NCBI GenBank assembly: GCA_035295745.1 | Contig: DATGIL010000036.1 | Coordinates: 1 to 34,464, forward strand | Source of the DNA: JAIQFL01 sp035295745 | GTDB taxonomy: Bacteria > Acidobacteriota > Terriglobia > Bryobacterales > Bryobacteraceae | DNA length: 34,464 bases | Direction: 5' to 3' | Part shown: positions 24,564 through 33,289 of the stretch, piece by piece | Layout: the number at the start of each line of letters is the position of its first letter | Position numbering within the stretch: position 1 is the stretch's first letter | Notes under the pieces: generated by a model | The model's input: the letters and a program-made list of their open reading frames with translations, nothing else | Databases searched by the model: none | Told to the model about the DNA's origin: nothing | Translations under genes and position numbers: made by a program

Positions 24564-24696
24564 CGTTATCACACTAAACTAAGCGCCAGTGCCGGCGCAA
24601 GTGAAAGGCGGCGTGTGCGGTGCGCAACTGAGATTCGGGAAGTCAAGGCTGCGTAGAAGACCCTTCGTGCAGTCAGGCTTGGTGGAGGCCCGAAAA

Positions 24697-24752
24697 GCGT
24701 CGAGAGGAGTCTCGACGCGGCAAACAGGGTGTTTGCGCCACGTTGGTCAACG
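24697..24752 (+). repeat. REP-like multi-hairpin intergenic repeat, copy B
   Basis: Three hairpins lie in a row. The first is GCGTCGAGA/TCTCGACGC (24697-24705 with 24710-24718, loop GGAG). The second is GCAAACA/TGTTTGC (24720-24726 with 24730-24736, loop GGG). The third is CGTTG/CAACG (24741-24745 with 24748-24752, loop GT). It matches copy A at 279-344 in order, loop types and the blocks GGCAAACAGG and GCGCCACG. Stem sequences in hairpins 1 and 3 differ while pairing is kept. It sits in the 235-bp gap between the sulfite-oxidase start and the TonB-receptor stop. Confidence 0.7.
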
Positions 24753-24807
24753 AAGATTCTCAACGCATCGAACGTTAGGAGAAGCACTGGCGTGCATAAA
24801 GAGCACG

Positions 24808-27735
24808 TCAGAACGACGCTTTTACGGAGAACTGCAGGGATCGGGCGGGGAGTTGGTTCGTGATGCCCACGAGCGGTGCGCCGAAGCCGGCGCCGGGGGT
24901 CGGGCCGTTGCCATACGTGCCGCTGTAGCCCACGAAATTCGCGTGATTGAGCACGTTGAACGATTCCGCTCGCAGCAGCAGATGAAAGCGTTCCGCTCCG
25001 AACGCAAAATCCCGCTCCAGGAATGGAGATAAGTCCCAGATACTTCCACCGCGGCCGGCATTGCGGCCGATTACGAGGCCATTGATCACAGGACGATCGG
25101 TAGTGGCGCCGGTATCGCCGCTGTTGTTGGTACCGGTGGTGATGTTGTAGGGCAGGCCCGTCGCGGCGGTGAATACCCCGCCGAAGCCGACCTTGCCGGG
25201 CAGCAGATAGAGGCCGCTCAACACAAAGCGGTGCCGCTGGTCGAAGATGGCGTTGCTGTACTCGACGTGTCCGGTAAAGTTTGCGTCGTTGGGATTCTGA
25301 CCGGGGATATCGGGATCGACGTTATCGAGCGCGTGCGACCAGGTGTAGCTGGCCAGCATGGAGAGCTTGCGGGTGAAGCGGTGGCTCAAGTTAACGTCGA
25401 GCGCGTCATAGTTCGCGTACCCGTCGTTCACGTCACTCTGAATAACCGAATAAGGCGGTTGCGGATTGGTGGCGGTGTTGGGATTGCAGGTGAGGTTGTT
25501 GGTGTTGTACCACCAGATCCAATAGGGACGTGTGCAGTTGGCCGCCTGGGCGGAGCGGATCTGGTTAGGCGCGGTTCGGACGAAGGGGGTGGGCGGATCG
25601 ACATCGCGAGGGCGATTGATGCGCGTGGTGTGCGAGCCGACATAGTCCACACTCAGAACCCAGTCGGCTGCGAGGCGACGCTCCACTCCGATGGTCCACT
25701 GCTCCGAGTAAGGATTCAGGAGCGCATTGGGATACCCGATCAGCGTGTTGGTGGGGAAGAACTGGTTGTAGTAAGAACTATCGCCGGGACGGATGTAGAG
25801 GCTGCGGAGGGGAACGGGCGCTCCCGCGGGAAAGGCGGGGAGTGGAGCGGCAGCCACACTTGTGGGGAATCCGATCTGGCCGGGCGTAGCGGTGTAATTG
25901 AAGACTCCTGTGGGCCCGGTGAGTGCGTAATTTGCCTGCGAATTGTCGACGATCTGCGAATAGTAGATGCCGAATCCGCCCCGGATTACGGTCTTGCCGT
26001 CGCCAGACGGGTTGAAGGCGAAGCCCACCCGCGGCGCGACGTTGTGGCGAGAATCGGTGAAGGTCTGCTGCTCATATCGCAGCCCGAGATTGACGGTCAG
26101 ATTCCGCGACGCACGGTAGTCATCCTGCACGAAGACAGACCAAAGTGTATCGGTCACAGTGTAGTTGGCGATACCGAAACTCTGTGTGTAGCTCCGGACG
26201 TTGGCGATGTTGTCCAGGTACGCGCTGCTTTCGCAGACCGAGAGTGGCTGGGTGCAGGTGTTGTAGATGAACTGGCCGAGATAGATGGGGCCGCCGAACT
26301 CCTTGCTATTGCCACCGGTGTGAACGGCTAGAACATCGGCGCCGAATTTGAGCTGATGCTTGCCCTGGACTGCGGAGAGGGTGTCGGCCACCTGATACTG
26401 GTGGTTCAACAGCAGAGCCGATTGAGAGGTCCCCGTGGTGAAGGTTCCGCCGGTGGAGATCGGCACCTGATATTGCGTGCCATAGATCACGGGGTCGAAT
26501 TCGGTGATCGGCGATGCCAGTTGGAATTGCAGGCGCACGTTGTTCATCAGGGTCGGACTGAGGACGGCGGTCTCTCCGAGCTCTTCAGAGTAGGTGCGGC
26601 GGCGGAACACGCGATCGACGGTGGGGAGACTGTTGCCGCCGACGGTGCCGTTGGGATTGGTGTCGTGGAAGCCGTCCACATCGCTGCGGAAAAAGAGGCT
26701 GTTCTTATCGTTAATCTGATGGTCGAGGCGCAGAAATGCCAGCCATCCGCGATAGTGCCCCACGAAGCTGCCAGGGGCGATCGGCGAAATAATGGGAGAG
26801 GCGCGGTCTTCGCGGCTGAACTCGCCGGCGATGGAGAAGTGGGTACGGGAGGAGATGGGCCCGGAGAGTGAAATTGCCGACTGGCCGAGCGTGTCGTTGG
26901 TCCAGTCGTTGCCGCTGGCGGCGTTGGCAGAGGTGAAGCCGGACAGGGCCGCTTCCGTCCCCGAAGGACGCCATAGTTCCAGCAGGCTGCCGTGAAACTG
27001 GCTGCCGCCGCCCTTGGAGACGATATTGATCACGCTGCCGGTGGATCCCCCGAATTCCGCCGAGAACGCGTTGGTCAGCACCGCCATTTCCTGTAGCGAA
27101 TCGAGAGGCAAGGTGCTGAAGGTGGTCTGTCGTCCCCAACTGTCGTTATCGGTGCTGCCGTCCACGACGAAGGTGGTTTGGCGGCGTCCCGCGCCGTTGG
27201 TGGTGAACAGATTCTGGTTCATGAAGACGTCCCCCTGGTTGATCGCGGGGCGGTTGGCGGCGTTCAGCATCGGCAGGTAGCTGATCTTGCGATTGAGCAG
27301 AGGAGTCTCCTCCATCTGGCCCTCGCTCAAATGGATTCCCAACTGGGGTTGGTCGGCCCGCACTTCACCGGGCACGCCCGTGACGGTGACCTGTGTCTGT
27401 CCCGCGGCTACGTTGAGCTGGAGATTGATCTCGGCGGTGGTGCCTCCGGCGAGTGTCACATCGCTGACGTGGCTATCCGCAAATCCCGGCTTGTTGGCGG
27501 TGAGTTCGTACTTGCCGTTAATTGGCAGTCCGGGAAGGGAGAAGTTGCCAGAGGCATCGGACTGCGCCGTGCGCTCCAGGCCGATATCGGCATTCTTCAC
27601 GGTGATTTGGACGCCCGGAACGGCCGCATGGCTCGGGTCGGTGACCTGGCCGCGGATGGTCGCGGTGTCGGGGGTCTGGGCAGACAGCGAAACGACCAGG
27701 CACACTATCGGGAAGAAGGCAGAATGACGAGACAT
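24808..27735 (-). CDS. TonB-dependent receptor, Oar-like, with N-terminal carboxypeptidase-regulatory domain
   Basis: The protein has 975 residues. The signal peptide is about 1-19 (FFPIVCLVVSLSAQT). A CarboxypepD_reg beta-sandwich covers about 25-108 (IRGQVTDPSHAAVPGVQITVKN). The plug covers about 125-240, with VDGSTDNDSWGRQT and GGSTGSVINIVSKGG. The long beta-barrel follows, with many aromatic-alternating strands and a typical final strand ending in Phe (LQFSVKASF). It is the acidobacterial expansion type, presumed to import large or oligomeric substrates with TonB energy. The specific ligand is unknown. No TonB box is obvious. AGAGGATC precedes ATG 27735. It lies 69 bp downstream of pal on the same strand. 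Confidence 0.93.
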   Translation of the reverse strand: MSRHSAFFPIVCLVVSLSAQTPDTATIRGQVTDPSHAAVPGVQITVKNADIGLERTAQSDASGNFSLPGLPINGKYELTANKPGFADSHVSDVTLAGGTTAEINLQLNVAAGQTQVTVTGVPGEVRADQPQLGIHLSEGQMEETPLLNRKISYLPMLNAANRPAINQGDVFMNQNLFTTNGAGRRQTTFVVDGSTDNDSWGRQTTFSTLPLDSLQEMAVLTNAFSAEFGGSTGSVINIVSKGGGSQFHGSLLELWRPSGTEAALSGFTSANAASGNDWTNDTLGQSAISLSGPISSRTHFSIAGEFSREDRASPIISPIAPGSFVGHYRGWLAFLRLDHQINDKNSLFFRSDVDGFHDTNPNGTVGGNSLPTVDRVFRRRTYSEELGETAVLSPTLMNNVRLQFQLASPITEFDPVIYGTQYQVPISTGGTFTTGTSQSALLLNHQYQVADTLSAVQGKHQLKFGADVLAVHTGGNSKEFGGPIYLGQFIYNTCTQPLSVCESSAYLDNIANVRSYTQSFGIANYTVTDTLWSVFVQDDYRASRNLTVNLGLRYEQQTFTDSRHNVAPRVGFAFNPSGDGKTVIRGGFGIYYSQIVDNSQANYALTGPTGVFNYTATPGQIGFPTSVAAAPLPAFPAGAPVPLRSLYIRPGDSSYYNQFFPTNTLIGYPNALLNPYSEQWTIGVERRLAADWVLSVDYVGSHTTRINRPRDVDPPTPFVRTAPNQIRSAQAANCTRPYWIWWYNTNNLTCNPNTATNPQPPYSVIQSDVNDGYANYDALDVNLSHRFTRKLSMLASYTWSHALDNVDPDIPGQNPNDANFTGHVEYSNAIFDQRHRFVLSGLYLLPGKVGFGGVFTAATGLPYNITTGTNNSGDTGATTDRPVINGLVIGRNAGRGGSIWDLSPFLERDFAFGAERFHLLLRAESFNVLNHANFVGYSGTYGNGPTPGAGFGAPLVGITNQLPARSLQFSVKASF

Positions 27736-27804
27736 GATCCTCTTATGAATACCCGATAGGTTAACGAATGCCGGGCGCTACTACCACCGGTCGTAGATAG
27801 CGCG

Positions 27805-28398
27805 CTAGCTTCCGGAGCGCGTACGCAGCAACAGGTGGACGCGGCGATTCCGCTGCCAGCAGGGCTCTGCGGAGACGCCGCACTGGGGGCGTTCTTTGCC
27901 GTAGCTCAGGATCTCGATCCGGCTCGCGAGCACGCCGAGGTTTTGCAAGGCGTCGGCGGCGCGGCGGGCGCGATCGTCGCCGAGCCCGAGATTGTATTCC
28001 GCGGAGCCGCGTTCATCGCAGTGCCCCTCGACAATGAGCGTCAGCGCGGGGAATTCTGCGAGGATCGGAAGAAGAAGCGCCGCGTCGTGGCGGAGTGCGG
28101 CTAGGGCATTGACCGTTAGCGCGGAGCGGTCGTAGTCGAAGAAGGCATCCTGCAGTTGGGCATTGAGCTCCTGAACGACGATATTGACCTCGCGGGGGGA
28201 TGCCGTCCTAGTTTCGGCGACGGCAGACCCTGTGGGTGGGCGATCCGCCAATACGGCCGGGTTGGCAGGAGCATTGTGCGGGTCGCTATCGTGCGATGCC
28301 GGCTCCACAATGGGGGCGGCGGGAGGGAATCTCGGATAGTCTCGATAGGTCCGGCAGGCGCAAAGCGCTATTAACGCAATCAGAACAATCGTACGCAT
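27805..28398 (-). CDS. pal: peptidoglycan-associated lipoprotein Pal (OmpA-C domain)
   Basis: With ATG 28398 the protein has 197 residues. Residues 1-15 are a lipoprotein signal (MRTIVLIALIALCAC) with the lipidated cysteine at 13 or 15. A Pro/Ala-rich linker runs to about 70. The OmpA-like peptidoglycan-binding domain covers about 85-190. Its hallmark VEGHCDERGSAEYNLGLGDDRARR is Pal-specific, followed by ILSYGKERP and QRNRRVHLLL. Pal ties the outer membrane to peptidoglycan as part of Tol-Pal. No tol gene is adjacent, which is unusual, so this may be an additional copy. The longer frame to 28473 lacks a signal at its start. Confidence 0.88.
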   Translation of the reverse strand: MRTIVLIALIALCACRTYRDYPRFPPAAPIVEPASHDSDPHNAPANPAVLADRPPTGSAVAETRTASPREVNIVVQELNAQLQDAFFDYDRSALTVNALAALRHDAALLLPILAEFPALTLIVEGHCDERGSAEYNLGLGDDRARRAADALQNLGVLASRIEILSYGKERPQCGVSAEPCWQRNRRVHLLLRTRSGS

Positions 28399-28485
28399 GC
28401 TTCCATTGAGCGCCTCCCGATTGCGGAAATCGATACCGGGTAGTGGGTATTCTGTTTTGGTGCGATGCGGCATATGCTGTAGGGC

Positions 28486-29727
28486 GTGGGATCGAGAACA
28501 CGGCAGCTTCTGACCTGGTCATTGGGTGGCCTGGTCCTGCTCTGCGCGGTCACGGGCGGGACCGCCCTGGTGGTTTTGGCGCGGGTACGCGCAGCGGAAT
28601 CGGCGCAATCCGCGCGATTCGCGGCACGCGGACGATGGCTGGAACGGATTCGCGGAGGGATCTATCGCTCGGGCACGTTGGCGCGCGACTACTTCGTGGC
28701 ACCTGACGATCCAGGCGCCGCGGGTATGCGTGAGGAACTCCAGAAGCTCGAGCGGAGCACGAAATCGGCCGCCGCGGAGTATGCGGATGCGAGTCTGCGC
28801 GGCGAAGTCTCGGCCTATTGGAGCCTGCTCGATCTGATGGCGGACATGGCGGGCAGGCGGCGCACGCCAGGACTCGATGCGTATTTTCGCCGGCAGCTTC
28901 AGCAGCGGCGCGAGACTATGCTGCAGATCGCGGACACGATCGGCGAAGCGCTGGAGCGGGAATCACAACGGAGTGAAGCCGAGTCCTCGTTAATCTATGA
29001 CCGGTTCCGGCTGGTTTTGATCGTGGAAATGGCGGGCGTGATTTTGCTCGCGCTGGCTGTCGCGGTGGGAACGCGGCGCCGATTGCTGCGTTTGGAGGGT
29101 GATGCGCGGTCGTTATCGGTCCAACTGCTGGGAGCGCAAGAACAGGAACGGCGTGCGATCGCGCGCGAGTTGCACGACGAGATCGGGCAGTCTCTGTCGA
29201 GCCTGCTGCTCGACGTGGGGTCGGCCACGCGGGAGGAGAGTCTGGTGGAGGTACGATCGCGGCTGGCGTCGATGGCATCGGTGGCCGAGCGCACGGTGGA
29301 TGCGGTGCGCCGCATTGCGCTGTCGCTTCGCCCGTCGATGTTAGACGATCTTGGGCTAGTGCCCGCGCTGGAGTGGCAGGCGCGCGAAGTGGGACGGCGC
29401 AGCGGGCTCGATGTGCAGGTGCTGGCCGACGACAGCGCCGGAGAATTGCCCGAAACTCACCTCACGTGCATTTACCGCGTCGTCCAGGAGGCTCTGCAGA
29501 ATTGTGTACGCCACGCGGCGGCGCGGCGGGTGAGGATCGCCCTGGATCGGGTCGCGAAGGCCGTTACGCTTCATGTGGAGGACGATGGCAGAGGATTTCT
29601 CACGGGACGCACGCGCGGGCTCGGACTACTCGGAATGGAGGAACGCGTGTCGCAACTCGGCGGCCGATTCCGTGTGCAATCGGAGCCCGGCAGGGGAACC
29701 ACGGTGATCGCGGAGTTGCCGCTGTGA
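28486..29727 (+). CDS. NarL-type sensor histidine kinase
   Basis: The protein has 413 residues, starting at GTG 28486. Transmembrane helices are at about 10-32 and 174-195, flanking an extracytoplasmic helical sensor of about 140 residues that resembles a four-helix bundle. The HisKA_3 dimerisation domain carries phospho-acceptor His230 in RELHDEIGQSL. The HATPase domain has Asn339 in QEALQNCVRHA, DDGRGF near 367-371 and GLGLLGMEERV. It ends with GRGTTVIAELPL. It overlaps the response regulator by GTGA, so the two form a cognate pair. The signal is unknown. Confidence 0.93.
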   Translation: MGSRTRQLLTWSLGGLVLLCAVTGGTALVVLARVRAAESAQSARFAARGRWLERIRGGIYRSGTLARDYFVAPDDPGAAGMREELQKLERSTKSAAAEYADASLRGEVSAYWSLLDLMADMAGRRRTPGLDAYFRRQLQQRRETMLQIADTIGEALERESQRSEAESSLIYDRFRLVLIVEMAGVILLALAVAVGTRRRLLRLEGDARSLSVQLLGAQEQERRAIARELHDEIGQSLSSLLLDVGSATREESLVEVRSRLASMASVAERTVDAVRRIALSLRPSMLDDLGLVPALEWQAREVGRRSGLDVQVLADDSAGELPETHLTCIYRVVQEALQNCVRHAAARRVRIALDRVAKAVTLHVEDDGRGFLTGRTRGLGLLGMEERVSQLGGRFRVQSEPGRGTTVIAELPL

Positions 29728-30374
29728 CCTGTGTGCGGGTGCTGCTCGCCGACGATCACGCCATCTTGCGGAGGGGACTGCGCCTGCTGCTGGAACGAGA
29801 GCCGGATCTCGCAGTGGTGGGCGAGGCGGCTGACGGCAGGGACGCGGTGGAATGGATGGACGCGGAAGGCGCCGATGTCGTGGTGCTGGACGTCGCGATG
29901 CCAGGATTGAACGGCATAGAGGCGGCAGCGCAGATTGGGCGACGCCATCCCGAGGCTGGTGTCGTGATGCTCAGTATGCACAGCGACGAGACGTACGTTC
30001 TGCGTTGTTTACGGGCGGGAGCGCGCGGCTACGTGCTGAAAGAATCGGCAGAGAGCGAGTTGCTGGCCGCGATTCGCGCGGTTCGGGCGGGCAGGTCGTT
30101 CTTCAGTCCCAAGGTGTCGCGCCTATTGCAGCAGGAACACGTACAGCGGATCCGGTCGCTGGACGTCCCCGACAGTTACGAATTGCTTACGGAACGGGAA
30201 CGAGAAATTCTGCAGCGGATCGCTGAGGGACACAGCAATAAGCAAATTGCGGGTGACCTGTCGCTGAGCGTCTACACGGTGGAGACGCATCGCAAGAACA
30301 TTCTCGAGAAATTGAATCTGCATGGGCCCGCCGACTTGATTCTGTACGCGGTGAGGAAGGGGATCGTGGTGTAA
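29724..30374 (+). CDS. NarL/FixJ-family response regulator
   Basis: I start at GTG 29724 (216 residues), overlapping the kinase stop by 4 bp; the longer frame from 29373 is a shadow of the kinase gene. The receiver domain covers about 3-120, with Asp10-Asp11, phospho-acceptor Asp56 (VVVLDVAMPGLNG), Ser/Thr switch MLSMH near 83, and Lys105 in YVLKES. A LuxR-type helix-turn-helix spans about 150-212 (LTEREREILQRIAEG, then YTVETHRKNILEKL). It should regulate genes on phosphorylation by the adjacent kinase. Confidence 0.94.
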   Translation: MTCVRVLLADDHAILRRGLRLLLEREPDLAVVGEAADGRDAVEWMDAEGADVVVLDVAMPGLNGIEAAAQIGRRHPEAGVVMLSMHSDETYVLRCLRAGARGYVLKESAESELLAAIRAVRAGRSFFSPKVSRLLQQEHVQRIRSLDVPDSYELLTEREREILQRIAEGHSNKQIAGDLSLSVYTVETHRKNILEKLNLHGPADLILYAVRKGIVV

Positions 30375-30486
30375 ATCGCGAGAAGTCAACGATGTTCGGC
30401 CATGTAACGAACAGCCATAACATGCCTGCAACCGTTGCGAACTAGACCGTAGGCGCATTCCGGCAGACCATCGGAACGAGGATTCC

Positions 30487-31545
30487 ATGTCGAAGATGCT
30501 GGAAGAGACGCGCCAACAGCCATCCGCGCTGGCCAGGACTTTGCGTGAGGGCCTAGGAACACTAAGGGACCTGCAGCGGCGGTTCGCGAACCGCCGTCCC
30601 CGCCTGGTGGTGCTGGCTGCCCGCGGAACGTCCGACAATGCCGCCCAGTTCGGCCGCTACCTGATCGAGATCACCACCCGGATCCCGGTTTCCCTGGCAG
30701 CGCCTTCGGTGCTGACGCTTTATCAATGCCCACTGGACCTGAGCGACGTGCTGGTGGTCGGGATCTCGCAATCGGGCGAATCGACGGACACCAACGCTGT
30801 GCTGGAGGACGCGCGGATTCGCGGGGCGGTCACGGTTGGAATTACCAACGAGCCGCAGAGCACCATGTCACATTTGGCCGAGCACACCTTGCTGGCGAGA
30901 GCGGGGCACGAATTGAGCGTCGCTGCCACGAAGACGTACACCTGTCAATTACTGGCGTTGTACCTGCTGGCCTCGGCCTTGGGCGGCCCGGTCGATCTGG
31001 ACGTTCTCGAGCGACTGCCGGATTGGGTCGAGCGGGTATTGGAACTGGAGGAGCGGGTGGGTGAGATTGCAGAGCGGTATACATTCATGAGCCGGGGATT
31101 GGCGGTCGGCAGGGGATTGAACTACGCGAACGCCCTGGAACTCGGGCTGAAGCTGATGGAGACTTGCTATGTAGTTGCTGAACGCTTTTCGGCGGCCGAC
31201 CTGATGCATGGTCCCATCGCCCTGGTGGAGCGAGCCTTTCCGGTCTTCGTGTTTGCTCCGCCGGGAGTGACCTGGCGATCCACGAAGGTGCTGCTCGATC
31301 GCCTGGAGGAGTTGAAGGCAGAGATCCTGGTGATCAGTGACGAAACGAATTCCCAGGCGAGCAGCCTGGCGGTCCGGCTAATCCAACTGCCGGCACTGCC
31401 AGTCGCGGCCGGTGGGCCCGAAGACCTGTACACGCCTATTCCGTACATTGTGCCGGCCCAGTTGTTTGCGGCTCAACTGGCGGATATGAAGGGGCTCAGT
31501 CCGGATCGGCCGCGCACGCTCGAAAAAATCACACGGACGATGTAG
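30487..31545 (+). CDS. double-SIS-domain sugar-phosphate isomerase/deaminase (AgaS/GlmS C-terminal type)
   Basis: The protein has 352 residues with two SIS domains, about 30-165 and 200-345. The first has ARGTSDNAAQFGRYLIE and GISQSGESTDT, the sugar-phosphate loop. The second has GRGLNYANALELGLKLMETC and AADLMHGPIALVE, as in the isomerase half of GlmS. No glutamine amidotransferase domain precedes it. It is therefore more likely an AgaS/NagB-II-type aminosugar-phosphate deaminase or isomerase than GlmS. GAGG precedes ATG 30487. It lies 112 bp after the response regulator; no obvious sugar transporter or kinase is adjacent. Confidence 0.88.
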   Translation: MSKMLEETRQQPSALARTLREGLGTLRDLQRRFANRRPRLVVLAARGTSDNAAQFGRYLIEITTRIPVSLAAPSVLTLYQCPLDLSDVLVVGISQSGESTDTNAVLEDARIRGAVTVGITNEPQSTMSHLAEHTLLARAGHELSVAATKTYTCQLLALYLLASALGGPVDLDVLERLPDWVERVLELEERVGEIAERYTFMSRGLAVGRGLNYANALELGLKLMETCYVVAERFSAADLMHGPIALVERAFPVFVFAPPGVTWRSTKVLLDRLEELKAEILVISDETNSQASSLAVRLIQLPALPVAAGGPEDLYTPIPYIVPAQLFAAQLADMKGLSPDRPRTLEKITRTM

Positions 31546-31586
31546 AAAAGTCACGTTGTGCTCCGACTCTCCTGTGAAAGCGCAGC

Positions 31587-31618
31587 TTTCGCGAGTGCGA
31601 AAAGCCTGGCGAGTGCGA
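31587..31618 (+). promoter_or_regulatory. repeat cluster upstream of the YCII-sigma operon
   Basis: The 10-mer GCGAGTGCGA occurs twice, 18 bp apart (31591-31600 and 31609-31618). The first copy overlaps a perfect inverted repeat TTTCGC-GAGT-GCGAAA (31587-31602). It lies 21 bp upstream of the YCII start and could be an operator or leader structure. Confidence 0.3.
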
Positions 31619-31639
31619 GAATCAAAGGAGCAAACGACG

Positions 31640-32035
31640 ATGAAATACATCCTGATGATGAACTGTCCGAGGAACGCCTACGAGACCTTCGGGTCCATGT
31701 CAAAGAGCGACATTCAGGCGCATCTGCATTTCATGATGAATCTCAACCGTTCCCTTAAGGAATCGGGGGAATTGGTCAGTGCGGAAGGGCTTGCGGATCC
31801 GCGGCAGGCCCTGGTCGTGCGTGCCGGGAAGGATGGGACGCCGGTCACGGACGGGGTCTTCCCGGAGGCCAAAGAGTTCCTGGCCGGCTATTGGTTCGTG
31901 GATGTCGAGAGCCCGGAGCGGGCCTACCAGATTGCGGCTCGAGCTTCGGCAGCGCCGGGCCCTGGCGGGTCGCCGATGAACATGCCAATCGAGGTGCGTC
32001 AGGTCATGAGCGGGCCTCCCCAAGACTTGCTGTGA
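31640..32035 (+). CDS. YCII (DGPF-type) protein paired with ECF sigma
   Basis: The 131-residue protein starts at ATG 31640, with AAAGGAG 9 bases upstream; an earlier in-frame start at 31556 has no support. It begins MKYILMMN, the usual opening of DGPF-type YCII proteins. It contains TPVTDGVFPEAKEFLAGYW, the family's core motif with Val in place of the Pro of DGPF. These small ferredoxin-like-fold proteins are encoded beside ECF42-group sigma factors. Their biochemical role is unknown. The stop overlaps the sigma-factor start by GTGA. Confidence 0.88.
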   Translation: MKYILMMNCPRNAYETFGSMSKSDIQAHLHFMMNLNRSLKESGELVSAEGLADPRQALVVRAGKDGTPVTDGVFPEAKEFLAGYWFVDVESPERAYQIAARASAAPGPGGSPMNMPIEVRQVMSGPPQDLL

Positions 32036-33279
32036 ACGCCACACCCACAGACGTCCAAGCCGAGCACCTGTTGCGCGAACTGGCGCCGCAGGTACTCGGG
32101 GCGGTGGTCCGCCGTTTCCGCGATTTCAGTGCTGCCGAGGACGCAGTTCAGGAGGCGTTGATCGCCGCAGCTACGGAGTGGCCTTACCAAGGGACACCCG
32201 AGCATCCGCGCGCCTGGCTGATCCAGGTGGCGTCGCGCCGCATGATCGATCACGTGCGCCGCGAGACGGCCCGGCGGAACCGCGAGGCGGAATCGATGCC
32301 TGCCGAGTTGGTGGCTCCAACGGCCGGGATCGAAACGGAGCAGGATGACACACTGATCCTCTTCTTCATGTGCTGTCACGAGGCGCTCACGTCGTCCTCG
32401 GCGATTGCCCTGACGTTGCGGGCGGTCGGCGGCCTGACTACTGGGGAGATTGCGCGGGCGTTTCTGGTGCCGGAGGCCACGATGGCGCAGCGGATCAGCC
32501 GCGCCAAACAGAGCATAAAAGCGTCAGGCGTTCCGTTTGGGATGCCATGCGGAACCGAGCGCACGCAACGGCTTCGCTCGGTTCTACACGTGCTTTACCT
32601 GATCTTCAACGAAGGCTACACCACGAGTGTCGGTCCTCAACTGCAGCGGCTGGAATTGTCGCAGGAAGCGATTCGCCTGACCCGCGAAGTGCATCGCCTG
32701 GCGCCAGACGATTGCGAAGCTGCCGGCTTGCTGGCCCTCATGTTGTTGACCGACGCCCGCCGGGTGGCACGAACGGGTCCCAATGGAGAGTTGATTCCCT
32801 TGGCCGAACAGGATCGCAGCCTTTGGGACCAGCAGCAGATCTCGGAAGGCGTCGCGATCCTGAGCGCCACTTTACCCAAGGGGTCGGTGGGACCCTACCA
32901 GTTGCAGGCGGCGATTGCGGCGGTGCATGATGAATCGCCGCGAGCGGAAGAGACAGATTGGCCGCAGATTCTGGCGCTCTACGATCTGTTGCAGCGCATG
33001 GCGGATAATCCGATGGTGATGCTGAATCGCGCGATTGCCGTTGCGATGGTGCGCGGCCCAAGGGCCGGGCTGGAATTGCTGCAAGCGCTGGATCGCGATG
33101 GACGGCTGAAGGATCATCACCGCCTGGACGCCGTGCGCGCGCATCTGTTGGAGTTGGCGGGCGAGAAGGAGCAGGCGATTCGACGTTATCAGGCTGCCGC
33201 CGGTCTGACGGCGAGTCTGCCGGAGCGAAATTATCTGCTGACGCAGGCGGCTCGTTTGCGAGAATCGACGAGCGGCTGA
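32032..33279 (+). CDS. ECF42-like RNA polymerase sigma factor with C-terminal extension
   Basis: With GTG 32032 the protein has 415 residues, far longer than a standard ECF (about 190). Sigma region 2 is near 15-85 (FSAAEDAVQEALIAAATEW, then RAWLIQVASRRMIDHVRRE). Region 4 is near 115-170 (LTLRAVGGLTTGEIARAFLVPEATMAQRISRAKQSI). The remaining 240 residues are a helical, TPR-like extension, including NEGYTTSVG and LNRAIAVAMVRGP. This extension is the signature of the ECF42 group and is thought to control activity in place of an anti-sigma factor. It is translationally coupled to the YCII gene, its typical partner. Confidence 0.92.
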   Translation: MNATPTDVQAEHLLRELAPQVLGAVVRRFRDFSAAEDAVQEALIAAATEWPYQGTPEHPRAWLIQVASRRMIDHVRRETARRNREAESMPAELVAPTAGIETEQDDTLILFFMCCHEALTSSSAIALTLRAVGGLTTGEIARAFLVPEATMAQRISRAKQSIKASGVPFGMPCGTERTQRLRSVLHVLYLIFNEGYTTSVGPQLQRLELSQEAIRLTREVHRLAPDDCEAAGLLALMLLTDARRVARTGPNGELIPLAEQDRSLWDQQQISEGVAILSATLPKGSVGPYQLQAAIAAVHDESPRAEETDWPQILALYDLLQRMADNPMVMLNRAIAVAMVRGPRAGLELLQALDRDGRLKDHHRLDAVRAHLLELAGEKEQAIRRYQAAAGLTASLPERNYLLTQAARLRESTSG

Positions 33280-33289
33280 GGATGGAAGC

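Noticed and set aside
24569..24787. 72-codon minus-strand frame between the sulfite-oxidase and TonB-receptor genes
   Set aside because: It reads straight through the hairpin repeat and has no ribosome binding site; a chance frame.
25231..26331. 366-codon plus-strand frame inside the TonB-receptor gene
   Set aside because: It is the antisense of barrel-coding sequence. The Val/Gly/Asp-rich repetitive translation has no domain, and no ribosome binding site precedes it.
29373..29723. N-terminal extension of the response regulator
   Set aside because: The extension is the +1 shadow of the histidine kinase gene. The receiver domain begins right at GTG 29724, which overlaps the kinase stop in the usual way.
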